This document shows, one piece after another, positions 46,712 through 55,864 of a stretch of 64,000 nucleotides of DNA. Every line of letters begins with the position of its first letter. Positions within the stretch are counted from its first letter, which is position 1. Source of the DNA: Geobacter sp. (GTDB taxonomy: Bacteria > Desulfobacterota > Desulfuromonadia > Geobacterales > Pseudopelobacteraceae); the NCBI GenBank assembly GCA_003574895.1, contig PJFB01000004.1, positions 1 through 64,000 on the forward strand. The letters run 5' to 3'. Both the position numbers and the translations under genes were made by a program. The notes under the pieces are model-generated. The model made no database searches. It was not told the DNA's origin and saw only the letters and a program-made list of their open reading frames with translations.

Positions 46712-47071
46712 ATGCATCAAAACACAACAGACAAAATCGTAATCACCCTTGATGGGGATTGGTCCATGAATGGAGTGAACCATCAAATACAGAATCTTGT
46801 CGAGGTGCTGGAAACAATCTCGGATTCTCTTCCTGACGCGAAATGCCAAGCCAGAGGGACAGGAATACGGTCAGAGGTCTTGATGACCGGAATTGATGAG
46901 CTCGATGTCAGTGGCTGCCAACTATTAACCCTTTTTGTTCAACTTCTGAAGCAAAAAGGAGTCATACCTCTGTTCACCGATGTTCCTGACCAAATCAAAA
47001 AGAAAATCCAGGCGTTCGGGTTTGACCGGGAGTTGGGAACGCACGTTAAAACCGCTCAGGGATATGTATGA
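46712..47071 (+). CDS. STAS-domain protein
   Basis: A 119-residue single STAS domain of the anti-sigma-factor-antagonist type. The conserved phosphorylation-site region is IDELDVSGCQLLTLFVQLL near residue 68. GGGAGGG at 46702-46708 fixes the ATG; the frame runs open upstream to 46424, but that region contains the sigma-54 promoter. The stop overlaps cheA (ATGA). STAS proteins at the head of such clusters may modulate or be targeted by the CheA system; its exact role here is unknown. Confidence 0.8.
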   Translation: MHQNTTDKIVITLDGDWSMNGVNHQIQNLVEVLETISDSLPDAKCQARGTGIRSEVLMTGIDELDVSGCQLLTLFVQLLKQKGVIPLFTDVPDQIKKKIQAFGFDRELGTHVKTAQGYV

Positions 47072-49164
47072 CAACCGCTCAAAAAGATATACAGGGAATT
47101 GATCTGAAGCGTTTCAACCAGGTCTTTTTCGAGGAATGCGCCGAGCACCTGGCGGAGATGGAGCAGATACTCCTTGCGCTCAGTCATGGGGAACCTGACG
47201 AGGAACAGTTAAACGCCATTTTCAGGGCAGCCCATTCGATCAAGGGAGGTGCGGGAATTTTCGGTTTTCAGGATATGACCGTCGTGACCCATGTCATGGA
47301 GTCGCTCCTTGACCGGATTCGCAACCATGAGATCCCCTTTACCACGGCCATGATCGACCTGTTTCTTGAAGCCGGCGATGCCATCGGCATGCAGCTTGCC
47401 GGCCATCGCGACGGTGCAGAGGTCCAACAGGATGCAATAGACCGGATCAGCGGCAAGCTGCAGCAACTTATCGACAAAAGCGGCAGTGAAACACAAACGG
47501 TTGTGGCAGACGCCGGCATCCCTGGTCCCGCTACTTCGTGTAACAAACCTTCATCCGCCCTGCACCACTATGAACTTGAATTCACGCCTGACCCCGACAT
47601 CTTCAAGCGCGGCGTCAGGGTCGAGCAACTGTTCCGCGAGCTGGAAGAATTGGGAGAAGTAACCATAAATGCGGAATTATCCTCCATTCCGGACCTGACC
47701 ACCTTTGACCCTGAGTTATGCAATATCTGCTGGAATTGCACCGTAATCACCTCCGCCAGTGAAAGCGACATCCGCGAAATATTCGAGTTTGTGGCTGACG
47801 AAGAACAATTAAAGGTCCGGGAGATTACCGAGCCCGCAGCCATGCCCCAGGCTGTCGAGACTCCTGCCGGCTCTGTCGAGACCGGACCGGAAATTATCGC
47901 GGATACCGCAGCTCCGACTCCCATGGGCAAACGGGCCTATGACAGGAACGAACTGGCACCGGGCGCATACGGACGCCGTGGCGGCGAGTCGGAATCGTCG
48001 ATCCGTGTCGGAGTGGCCAAAGTGGACCAGCTGATCAACCAGGTTGGCGAACTGGTAATCACCCAACTCATGGTGGCCCAGACAGCGGCCACCCTGGATC
48101 CGGTGCTCCACGAAAACCTGCATCGCAGCCTGTTGCAATTGGAGCGTACAACCCGTGATCTGCAACAGAGCGTCATGTCAATCCGCCTGGTGCCGATCAG
48201 CATAGTTTTCAGCCGTTTTCCCCGCATGGTGCGGGAACTTGCGGCCAAACTGGGCAAGGAAGTGGAACTGAAGACCGTCGGAGATTCGACCGAGCTGGAC
48301 AAGGGACTGATAGAGAAGATTACCGATCCGCTCACTCACCTGGTCCGAAACTGTATGGACCACGCCCTGGAGACGCCGGCGGTGCGCGTCGCCAGCGGGA
48401 AAGAACCTGTAGGGACCATCACCCTGCGCGCCTCGCAGGTCGGCGGCAGGATTGTGATCGATGTCATCGACGACGGCGCCGGGCTGAATCGCGGTAAAAT
48501 CCTGAGCAAAGCCGCTGAACGCGGGATTCCCGCCTCCGACGGCATGAGCGACGAAGAGGTCTGGCAGCTTATCTTCGCCCCGGGCTTCTCCACCGCGGAG
48601 ACAATAACCGATATTTCCGGCCGCGGCGTGGGCATGGATGTGGTGTTGAAAAACGTCCAGTCAATCGGCGGCAGAGTCCAGATCATCTCGGAGCAGGGCA
48701 AAGGGACGCGTGTCACGGTCAGCCTCCCCCTGACACTGGCCATATTGGACGGGCTTTCGGTTGCTGTCGGCCGCGAAAAGTTCATCATTCCGCTCAACTC
48801 CATCATCGAATCCCTCCAGCCCGCGGCCAGCGCCATCAAGAGCGTTAACGGCAAACGAGTAATCCATGTCCGCGGTGAATATATCCCGATTATTCCGCTA
48901 CATGAACTGTTTCACCTGGAAACGTCGATTATCGATCCGGAACAAGGGATCCTGGTACTGGTGGACGTGGAGGGAGAAAAAGCGGCCGTACTGGTAGATG
49001 CCCTGTTGGATGAGCACCAGGTGGTTATCAAGAGCATAGAGACAAATTACCGTAAAGTCGAGGGGACGGCTGGTGCCACGATCCTTGGCGATGGTCGGGT
49101 GGCCTTGATCCTGGATGTCGGTTCACTGCTCGAGATGCGCAAAAAAGTGGCTACAGCCCCATAA
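47068..49164 (+). CDS. cheA: Chemotaxis histidine kinase CheA
   Basis: A 698-residue kinase. The Hpt domain carries H56 in [13 protein letters not shown] receiver-binding-like P2 segment lies near 168-255. The dimerisation helices (about 305-370) start with [17 protein letters not shown]. The ATPase domain shows [17 protein letters not shown] and GRGVGMDVV, and a C-terminal CheW-like domain (about 565-695) completes it. It autophosphorylates under MCP control and passes phosphate to receivers. It is translationally coupled to the STAS gene. No cheY lies directly in the core cluster; the nearest stand-alone receiver is at 58395. Confidence 0.95.
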   Translation: MTTAQKDIQGIDLKRFNQVFFEECAEHLAEMEQILLALSHGEPDEEQLNAIFRAAHSIKGGAGIFGFQDMTVVTHVMESLLDRIRNHEIPFTTAMIDLFLEAGDAIGMQLAGHRDGAEVQQDAIDRISGKLQQLIDKSGSETQTVVADAGIPGPATSCNKPSSALHHYELEFTPDPDIFKRGVRVEQLFRELEELGEVTINAELSSIPDLTTFDPELCNICWNCTVITSASESDIREIFEFVADEEQLKVREITEPAAMPQAVETPAGSVETGPEIIADTAAPTPMGKRAYDRNELAPGAYGRRGGESESSIRVGVAKVDQLINQVGELVITQLMVAQTAATLDPVLHENLHRSLLQLERTTRDLQQSVMSIRLVPISIVFSRFPRMVRELAAKLGKEVELKTVGDSTELDKGLIEKITDPLTHLVRNCMDHALETPAVRVASGKEPVGTITLRASQVGGRIVIDVIDDGAGLNRGKILSKAAERGIPASDGMSDEEVWQLIFAPGFSTAETITDISGRGVGMDVVLKNVQSIGGRVQIISEQGKGTRVTVSLPLTLAILDGLSVAVGREKFIIPLNSIIESLQPAASAIKSVNGKRVIHVRGEYIPIIPLHELFHLETSIIDPEQGILVLVDVEGEKAAVLVDALLDEHQVVIKSIETNYRKVEGTAGATILGDGRVALILDVGSLLEMRKKVATAP

Positions 49165-49190
49165 CGATACTTGTCAGAAGGGAGCAAAAC

Positions 49191-49679
49191 ATGCAGTCAG
49201 ACCAAACAGCAGACAATAACCAGAGCGCCCTGACCTCGGAATATCTGACCTTTACCCTGGGCAAGGAGGAATACGGGATCGACATTCTCAAGGTTCAGGA
49301 GATCCGAGGATACGATACCGTAACCCACATTGCCAATGCACCGGATTTCATCAAGGGGGTCATCAACCTGCGCGGCGTGATAGTTCCGATCGTCGATATG
49401 CGCATCAAGTTCAACGCAGGCGAACCCACCTATCACGAATTCACGGTCGTCATCATCATGAATGTCCTGGAAAGAGTCATCGGCATGGTAGTGGACGGGG
49501 TCTCAGACGTTGTCGCACTTGCGCCGGAGCAGATCAAGCCGGCTCCGGAAATGGGTGCCGCGCTGGATACCGACTATATTACCGGCCTCGGCACCATAAA
49601 CGAGCAAATGCTGATCCTGGTGGATATAGAAAAACTGATGAGCAGCGACGAGATGCAGATCATCGATCACACCAACTGA
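49191..49679 (+). CDS. cheW: Chemotaxis adaptor CheW
   Basis: A 162-residue SH3-like adaptor linking receptor and Che[47 protein letters not shown] and VVDGVSDVV are the family signatures. AGAAGGGAG lies before the ATG. It follows cheA by 26 bases and precedes the MCP by 31. Confidence 0.95.
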   Translation: MQSDQTADNNQSALTSEYLTFTLGKEEYGIDILKVQEIRGYDTVTHIANAPDFIKGVINLRGVIVPIVDMRIKFNAGEPTYHEFTVVIIMNVLERVIGMVVDGVSDVVALAPEQIKPAPEMGAALDTDYITGLGTINEQMLILVDIEKLMSSDEMQIIDHTN

Positions 49680-49710
49680 TTACATAAAAACAAGGAAAGG
49701 CGGAACCACC

Positions 49711-51456
49711 ATGAAAATCAAATCGTTCAAAAACTGGACCATCCTGTCGAAGATACTGAGCATCTCGATCACCACCATCGTATTGCTGGTATTGGGGGTT
49801 ATTTTCTATGTTCTCCCCTACATGGAAGGACACCTGATGGATGAGAAAATGTGGGCGACAAAAGGGGTGGTGGAGACCGCCCACTCGTTGATCGAAAGCC
49901 ACGTCAAGGATGCCAGGGAAGGCAAGGTAAGTGTTGAAGAGGCCAAGGCGCTGGCATTGCAAAACATCAAGGACCTGCGCTACCACGGAAACGAGTATTT
50001 CTGGGTCAACGACCTGGAACCGAAGATCCTGATGCATGGTGTCAAACCGGAACTGGTCGGCAAAAACGCATCCGATATCAAGGATCCCCACGGCAAACAG
50101 ATCTTCGTGGAGTTTGCCCGGGTGGCCAAGGATAACGAAGCAGGCGGTACGGTTGCCTATCAGTGGGAAAAGCCGGGCGCTTCCCAACCGGTCGACAAGA
50201 TATCCTATGTGAAGCTCGTGAAGGAGTGGAATTGGGTCGTCGGCAGCGGCATCTACGTCGACGACGTCAAAAAAGAGGTGGCAAAGATGCGGTGGCAGAT
50301 CCTCGGCGCCACGGCCCTTCTGTCCGTTATTGTGTTTCTCTTTGCCTGGCTGGTGGCACGCCGGATCAAGGGGGCTCTCGACAAGGCCATCGGAGTTTCG
50401 GAGCAGATCGCTGCCGGCGATCTTACCGTGCACATTGAGGTCGATAGCAATGACGAAACCGGACACCTCCTGACGTCCTTGAAAGAGATGAACGGTGGCT
50501 TGGCCAGGATCGTCGGCGAGGTAAGAAACGGCGCCGACTCCATTGCGACCGCCACCGAACAGATCGCTGCCGGTAATGCCGATCTGTCACAGCGTACCGA
50601 GGAACAGGCCTCGGCCCTGGAAGAGACTGCCTCCAGCATGGAAGAGTTGACCTCGACGGTCAAGCAGAATGCCGACAACGCCCAGCAAGCCAATCAACTG
50701 GCCATCAGCGCCAGCAGCGTGGCTGTCAAGGGCGGCGAAGTCATCAACAAGGTGGTCCGGACCATGGAGTCCATCACCGACAGTTCCCGCAAAATATCCG
50801 ACATTATCGGCGTCATCGACGGGATTGCCTTCCAGACCAACATCCTGGCGCTGAACGCTGCCGTCGAAGCGGCCCGGGCCGGTGAGCAGGGACGCGGTTT
50901 CGCCGTAGTGGCCGCCGAGGTGCGCAGCCTGGCACAACGCAGTGCGGCAGCGGCCAAGGAGATCAAGTCCCTGATCGAAGATTCGGTCGGCAAGGTCCAG
51001 GACGGCAGCAAGCTGGTGGAAGAAGCCGGACATACCACCCAGGAGATCGTCATCAGCATCAAACGTGTGACCGATATCATGGCCGAGATCTCCGCCGCCT
51101 CCCTGGAACAGTCCAGCGGCATCGAGCAAGTGAATACCGCCATTACCCAGATGGACGACGTAACCCAGCAGAACGCGGCCCTTGTCGAGCAGGCGGCGGC
51201 GGCAGCCGAATCTCTGGAAGAGCAGGCCATGCAGCTGGTCCAGGTCGTTACCCGCTTCAAACTGGAAAATGACGCGACCGGGCCCCAGCGGATCGTGGCG
51301 GAAAAATCCGTCCACAAAATCGAAGCGAAACAGGCAAAAAGCAATACCAAGCCGAGCAGGCAGATTGCTGCGCCGAAACCGCTTAAAAAACAGGAATCAC
51401 ACGAAGCTTACGCACAGTCGGCCACCGAATCCGATGACGACTGGAAAGAGTTTTAG
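49711..51456 (+). CDS. Methyl-accepting chemotaxis protein with Cache domain
   Basis: A 581-residue receptor. The membrane helix at about 17-37 is followed by a single Cache domain of the sCache_2 type (about 45-190, with [24 protein letters not shown]). A second membrane helix lies at about 197-217, then HAMP (about 220-270) and a long signalling coiled coil with [29 protein letters not shown] at the tip. The last five residues, DWKEF, fit the x-[HFYW]-x-x-[HFYW] tether that recruits CheR/CheB. Such Cache domains bind small organic acids. It is probably the dedicated receptor of this cluster. Confidence 0.93.
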   Translation: MKIKSFKNWTILSKILSISITTIVLLVLGVIFYVLPYMEGHLMDEKMWATKGVVETAHSLIESHVKDAREGKVSVEEAKALALQNIKDLRYHGNEYFWVNDLEPKILMHGVKPELVGKNASDIKDPHGKQIFVEFARVAKDNEAGGTVAYQWEKPGASQPVDKISYVKLVKEWNWVVGSGIYVDDVKKEVAKMRWQILGATALLSVIVFLFAWLVARRIKGALDKAIGVSEQIAAGDLTVHIEVDSNDETGHLLTSLKEMNGGLARIVGEVRNGADSIATATEQIAAGNADLSQRTEEQASALEETASSMEELTSTVKQNADNAQQANQLAISASSVAVKGGEVINKVVRTMESITDSSRKISDIIGVIDGIAFQTNILALNAAVEAARAGEQGRGFAVVAAEVRSLAQRSAAAAKEIKSLIEDSVGKVQDGSKLVEEAGHTTQEIVISIKRVTDIMAEISAASLEQSSGIEQVNTAITQMDDVTQQNAALVEQAAAAAESLEEQAMQLVQVVTRFKLENDATGPQRIVAEKSVHKIEAKQAKSNTKPSRQIAAPKPLKKQESHEAYAQSATESDDDWKEF

Positions 51457-51519
51457 CAGGTTATCCTGTTGATCGGGGCCGGGATGTGACATGGTTGATT
51501 TTCGATACGGGGAGTAGGA

Positions 51520-52392
51520 ATGCGGGATGCGACCAAAGACACAAAGCCTGCATTTCGCAAGCAAAGTTACAGTAAGGAATTATTTCTCTTCACTTTGACG
51601 GAACAGGATTTTGCCCGGATCCGGAAGCTGATTTACCGGATCGCGGGCATCTCCCTGGCACCCGGCAAGAAGGACCTGGTGTACAGCCGCCTGGCACGCC
51701 GCCTCAGAGTGAGGCAGCTTGAATCGTTTACCGAATACATACAGCTCCTGGAGGATGGTGATCAGGCGGAACGGGAAGCATTTGTGAATGCCCTCACCAC
51801 AAACCTGACGTCATTTTTCCGAGAGGCGCATCATTTTCCGATCCTGTCGCAGCACCTGGCGACCATTCCGCAAAACCGCCCGGTCTCCATCTGGACCTGC
51901 GCGTCCTCGACCGGGGAAGAGCCCTATTCGATTGCCATGACTGCAGTAGAGCACTTCAAGAGCTTTGATGCTCCGGTTCAGATCCTGGCCACGGATATCG
52001 ACACTAATGTCCTGGAGAGGGCGCGACAGGGGGTCTATCCTCTAGATCAATTAAAGAAACTATCCCCTGGCCAGTTGAAAAAATTCTTCCTGAAGGGAGA
52101 GGGAAAGCAGGCCGGCTTTGCCAAGATAAGGCCCGAACTGAAAAAGATGGTCACCTTCCGGCGCATCAACCTGCTCGATAGCCAGTGGCCGATCAACGAA
52201 AGGTTCGATGCGATCTTCTGCCGAAACGTGATGATCTATTTCGACAAGGAAACCCAGCACGCCATACTCAAGAAGGTGGCGCCTTACCTGCAGCCCAACG
52301 GCCTGTTCTTTGCCGGACACTCTGAAAGCTTTCACCATGCCACGGACCTTCTCAGGTTGTGCGGCAAAACGGTTTATTCGCTCAGGAATTGA
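51520..52392 (+). CDS. cheR: MCP methyltransferase CheR
   Basis: A 290-residue SAM methyltransferase that methylates receptor glutamates for adaptation. TNLTSFFREAHHF is the N-terminal substrate helix region, WTCASSTGEEPYSIAM the SAM loop, ILATDIDTNVLERA motif II and FDAIFCRNVMIYFDKETQ the conserved catalytic-core segment. GGGGAG precedes the ATG. It is part of the mcp-cheR-cheD-cheB run. Confidence 0.94.
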   Translation: MRDATKDTKPAFRKQSYSKELFLFTLTEQDFARIRKLIYRIAGISLAPGKKDLVYSRLARRLRVRQLESFTEYIQLLEDGDQAEREAFVNALTTNLTSFFREAHHFPILSQHLATIPQNRPVSIWTCASSTGEEPYSIAMTAVEHFKSFDAPVQILATDIDTNVLERARQGVYPLDQLKKLSPGQLKKFFLKGEGKQAGFAKIRPELKKMVTFRRINLLDSQWPINERFDAIFCRNVMIYFDKETQHAILKKVAPYLQPNGLFFAGHSESFHHATDLLRLCGKTVYSLRN

Positions 52393-52471
52393 TGTCTACG
52401 GGCCCAGCCCCGGCGACATGCGTATTAACCCGCTACAGAACCAGTTCTGACCGCGGAGATAGCGAGAACAA

Positions 52472-53014
52472 ATGGAAAGCGGTCTGCATTTCTCTAAAAG
52501 GACGTATTTTGACCGTACGTTTAATGCCATGGCAGTCAAGATACTCCCAGGAGAATATCATGTCACAGACAGCGAAATCTTGATCTCCACGGTCCTGGGA
52601 TCATGCGTTTCCGTCTGTGTCTATGACCGCGTCAATGGCGTGGGAGGCATGAACCACTTCATGTTGCCCGGGAACAAGCGGGAACAGGTGCCGATGATGG
52701 ACCCATCCGCCAGGTATGGCACCCATGCCATGGAACTGCTGCTCACCCATTACATCCAACTAGGTGGCAAGCGTTCCGACCTGGAGGCAAAGGTGGTCGG
52801 TGCCGGCAGGGTAATGGACGGGATGAGTGATATCGGCAAACAGAATGCCGATTTTGCCCTGGGATACCTGAAAAGCATGGGTATTCAGGTGGTTGCGTCG
52901 GATATAGGGGATGTATGTCCGCGCAAGGTAATTTTCTCGCCACGTACCGGGCAAGTGTTTGTGAAGAAGATCCGCAGCCAGGCTTTGTCCTTGGAACTGC
53001 TTCAAGAGGTTTGA
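52472..53014 (+). CDS. cheD: Chemoreceptor glutamine deamidase CheD
   Basis: A 180-residue deamidase acting on receptor glutamines. The catalytic Cys is in [14 protein letters not shown] near residue 50 and the catalytic His in [10 protein letters not shown] near residue 67. [19 protein letters not shown] closes the domain. The ATG at 52472 gives an N-terminus like that of other CheD proteins; the ATG at 52529 is an alternative. The HD-GYP gene starts 5 bases after the stop. Confidence 0.93.
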   Translation: MESGLHFSKRTYFDRTFNAMAVKILPGEYHVTDSEILISTVLGSCVSVCVYDRVNGVGGMNHFMLPGNKREQVPMMDPSARYGTHAMELLLTHYIQLGGKRSDLEAKVVGAGRVMDGMSDIGKQNADFALGYLKSMGIQVVASDIGDVCPRKVIFSPRTGQVFVKKIRSQALSLELLQEV

Positions 53015-53019
53015 CTATT

Positions 53020-54324
53020 ATGGTTCACAAAATCCAGAAAGTGTCGCTCTCAGACATGATTATCTGCCTCACGCGCGTCATGGAGTGGATCAGCCCGACC
53101 ATCGTCAGCCACCAGACGAGGACCGCCTACATTGCCCATAATATCGCCAAGGAGCTTGGACTTTCTCTGGAACTGCAGTACCAGCTTGCCCTGGCCGGCA
53201 TGCTGCATGATATAGGCACGTTTTCCCTGAAGGAACGGACCTATTTTGCGGATTATGATACCGATCCCGAACTGATTCGGATACATGCGGAACTAGGCTA
53301 CCAGCTCCTCAAAAACTTCCAGCCATTCGAGACCGTTGCCAAACTGATAAGGAATCACCATCAGCGCTGGGAACATGGCAGGGGATTCACAAACAACGGT
53401 GGCACGGTTTTGCTGTACAGCCAGATCATCCTTCTGGCGGGCATGGTAGATGCCGCCATTTGCGGAGAACGGGAGATTCTCGGCCAGGTCCCGGAAATCT
53501 GCGCCGCTGTCGGCAAGGACGCGGGAGCTGTTTTTGTGCCTGAATATGTGGAGGCCTTTACAAGAATTGCGGAGCGCGAGTACTTCTGGTTCAACCTCGA
53601 CTCGACCTCCCTTAACGAGACTGTCATCGACAGTTTGCGCCATTTCAATGTGGAACTCGACATCAGTGAAATGCTCGACTTGAGCAAGGTGTTCAGTCAT
53701 CTGATTGATTTCCAATGCCACTTCACGGCGAGCCACTCAAGTGGCGTGGCAGGAACAGCGGGCGCGCTGGCAAACCTGTACAGCTTTTCTGAAAGCGGCT
53801 GCCAGATGATGAAGGTTGCCGGTTACCTCCATGACATCGGCAAGCTCACCATCCCTCCCAAGATCCTGAACAAGCAAGGAAAGTTGACAGCAGAGGAATT
53901 TAATATCATAAAGAAGCACCCGTTCTGGACGTACCGTGCCTTGAACAACATCAGGGGCCTAGAGGAAGTCAACAGCTGGGCTTCTTTCCATCACGAGCGA
54001 ATCGATTCCCGCGGGTATCCGTTCCGCTACAAAGGACCGGAACTCCCGCTGGGCTCCCGCATCATTGCGGTTGCGGACGTTTTTACCGCCCTTACCGAGG
54101 ACCGGCCCTACCGAAAGGGGATGAACAGCGGGGATGTCCAGAACCTCCTGCAGGAGATGGTTCAAAGCCGTGGCCTGGACAACGGGGTCGTAACGATGCT
54201 GTTTAACAACTATCAACGGATAGATGAATCAAGGTTGCTGGAACAAAGCGATTCAGCACGGCTTTACGGCAAATTTTACGATTCAACCAAGGCAAGGCGC
54301 CGGAGCGGCGCCCATGAACAATAA
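53020..54324 (+). CDS. HD / HD-GYP domain protein
   Basis: A 434-residue protein with two HD-type domains. The first (about 30-190) has [13 protein letters not shown] and NHHQRWEHG and lacks GYP. The second (about 225-425) is a full [43 protein letters not shown] and [23 protein letters not shown] enzymes hydrolyse cyclic di-GMP using a metal centre. The ATG at 53020 is preferred because the longer frame overlaps cheD. Its place inside the che cluster suggests that receptor signalling and c-di-GMP turnover are linked. Confidence 0.87.
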   Translation: MVHKIQKVSLSDMIICLTRVMEWISPTIVSHQTRTAYIAHNIAKELGLSLELQYQLALAGMLHDIGTFSLKERTYFADYDTDPELIRIHAELGYQLLKNFQPFETVAKLIRNHHQRWEHGRGFTNNGGTVLLYSQIILLAGMVDAAICGEREILGQVPEICAAVGKDAGAVFVPEYVEAFTRIAEREYFWFNLDSTSLNETVIDSLRHFNVELDISEMLDLSKVFSHLIDFQCHFTASHSSGVAGTAGALANLYSFSESGCQMMKVAGYLHDIGKLTIPPKILNKQGKLTAEEFNIIKKHPFWTYRALNNIRGLEEVNSWASFHHERIDSRGYPFRYKGPELPLGSRIIAVADVFTALTEDRPYRKGMNSGDVQNLLQEMVQSRGLDNGVVTMLFNNYQRIDESRLLEQSDSARLYGKFYDSTKARRRSGAHEQ

Positions 54325-54377
54325 CCCCCCGGCATTTTGCCGGACATGCTGCCGTGGCAAATATACAAGGGGCAAAG

Positions 54378-55469
54378 ATGTCTATTAAAGTGCTTGTCAT
54401 CGATGATTCGGCCCTCATCCGCAGCCTGCTGAGCGAGATCATCAATAAGCAACCCGACATGGAGGTGGTTGGCACCGCCTCCGATCCACTGGCGGCGCGG
54501 GAAAAGATCAAGGCGCTCAACCCCGATGTCCTGACCCTGGATGTGGAAATGCCGAAAATGGACGGGCTGGTGTTTCTCGAAAAACTGATGCGGCTGCGCC
54601 CCATGCCGGTTGTCATGGTGTCGTCGCTCACTGAAAAATCCTCTGCCATCACCCTGCACGCCCTGGAACTGGGCGCGATCGATTTCGTCACCAAGCCGAA
54701 GATCGATATCCGTAACGGCTTGCAGGAATATGCCGAGGAATTGACCGGCAAGATTCGCTGTGCAGCCAAGGCCAGGCTGCACGGCACAACCACGCTGCGT
54801 CACACCTCCGGTGCTGTGGAGCGGAAAAATACCGCCGATGCCGTCCTGCCGTCCAGATCGTGCGCATTTGCCACCACCGAGAAAATCATCCTGTTGGGTG
54901 CATCGACAGGTGGCACGGAAGCCTTGAAGGAGTTCCTTAAGGACATGCCGCCCGATTGCCCCGGCATCCTGATTACCCAGCACATGCCGGAAGCATTTAC
55001 CAAAACCTTTGCCAAACGCCTCGACAGCCTGTGCAAGATAGCCGTTAAAGAGGCAGAACATGGTGAACGGGTGCTGCCGGGCCATGCCTACCTGGCTCCC
55101 GGCAATCGTCACCTGTTGCTTAACAGAAGCGGCGCAAATTACATCACGGAACTTTCAGACGGACCTCCGGTCAGCCGTCACCGGCCATCGGTGGATGTCC
55201 TGTTCCGCTCGGCAGCCAACTGCGCCGGAAAAAACGCCATCGGCGTCATAATGACCGGCATGGGGGATGACGGTGCCGCAGGCATGCTGGAGATGCATCA
55301 GTCAGGTGCCCATACCCTGGCCCAGGACGAGCAGAGCTGCGTGGTATTCGGCATGCCGAAAGAAGCGATAGCAAGGGGTGGAGTGGACGAGGTCGCACCA
55401 CTGCAGGAACTCTCCAGCCGCCTGTTCACATGGCTGTCAACCCAGGGCAAACGCAGCTTCAGGGTGTAG
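54378..55469 (+). CDS. cheB: Chemotaxis methylesterase CheB
   Basis: A 363-residue response regulator. The receiver domain (about 1-120) has [11 protein letters not shown], the phospho-Asp in [12 protein letters not shown] near residue 56 and the conserved Lys in FVTKPK. The esterase domain carries the triad Ser in [11 protein letters not shown], His in TQHMPEAF and Asp in [10 protein letters not shown]. It removes receptor methyl groups when phosphorylated by CheA. The ATG at 54378 behind AAGGGG is preferred over a GTG at 54354. Confidence 0.94.
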   Translation: MSIKVLVIDDSALIRSLLSEIINKQPDMEVVGTASDPLAAREKIKALNPDVLTLDVEMPKMDGLVFLEKLMRLRPMPVVMVSSLTEKSSAITLHALELGAIDFVTKPKIDIRNGLQEYAEELTGKIRCAAKARLHGTTTLRHTSGAVERKNTADAVLPSRSCAFATTEKIILLGASTGGTEALKEFLKDMPPDCPGILITQHMPEAFTKTFAKRLDSLCKIAVKEAEHGERVLPGHAYLAPGNRHLLLNRSGANYITELSDGPPVSRHRPSVDVLFRSAANCAGKNAIGVIMTGMGDDGAAGMLEMHQSGAHTLAQDEQSCVVFGMPKEAIARGGVDEVAPLQELSSRLFTWLSTQGKRSFRV

Positions 55470-55582
55470 CACCGGAGGCGCGCCCTGTTCGTTTTTTGCC
55501 GGATTGTACGTAGGACCATACCAATCCAGATCCTCCGTTTTGAGCGGCGGGGATCGCGACGCTGTCAAACAAGGTGGCTTTC

Positions 55583-55807
55583 ATGTCCGTTACAACTCTT
55601 GACGCAACAGGCCTCAAGTGTCCACAACCACTCCTGAAGATGGCGCTCCTGGCAGCGGATATGATGCACGGCGACATCTTGGAGGTTACGGCCGATTGCC
55701 CCACGTTCGAGGCCGATGTGAGGGCCTGGTGCACCAGGCTCAAGAAAACCCTGCTCACAGTAAAAAATGAAGGGGGCTATCGCAAAACGGTTCAAATTCG
55801 ATTCTAA
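55583..55807 (+). CDS. TusA-family sulfur carrier protein
   Basis: A 74-residue protein with the TusA signature LDATGLKCPQPLLKM near the N-terminus. The Cys in KCPQP carries persulfide sulfur, and two further Cys occur near residues 40 and 50. Members supply sulfur for tRNA thiolation, cofactors or sulfur metabolism; which applies here is not clear. AAGGTGG fixes the ATG at 55583. It sits between cheB and a sensor kinase, an odd context for a sulfur carrier. Confidence 0.83.
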   Translation: MSVTTLDATGLKCPQPLLKMALLAADMMHGDILEVTADCPTFEADVRAWCTRLKKTLLTVKNEGGYRKTVQIRF

Positions 55808-55864
55808 CGGCCAGGAGGCTTGGACTGCGATCGGCGGCGACCGCGTGAGGCAAGTGAGGACCCA

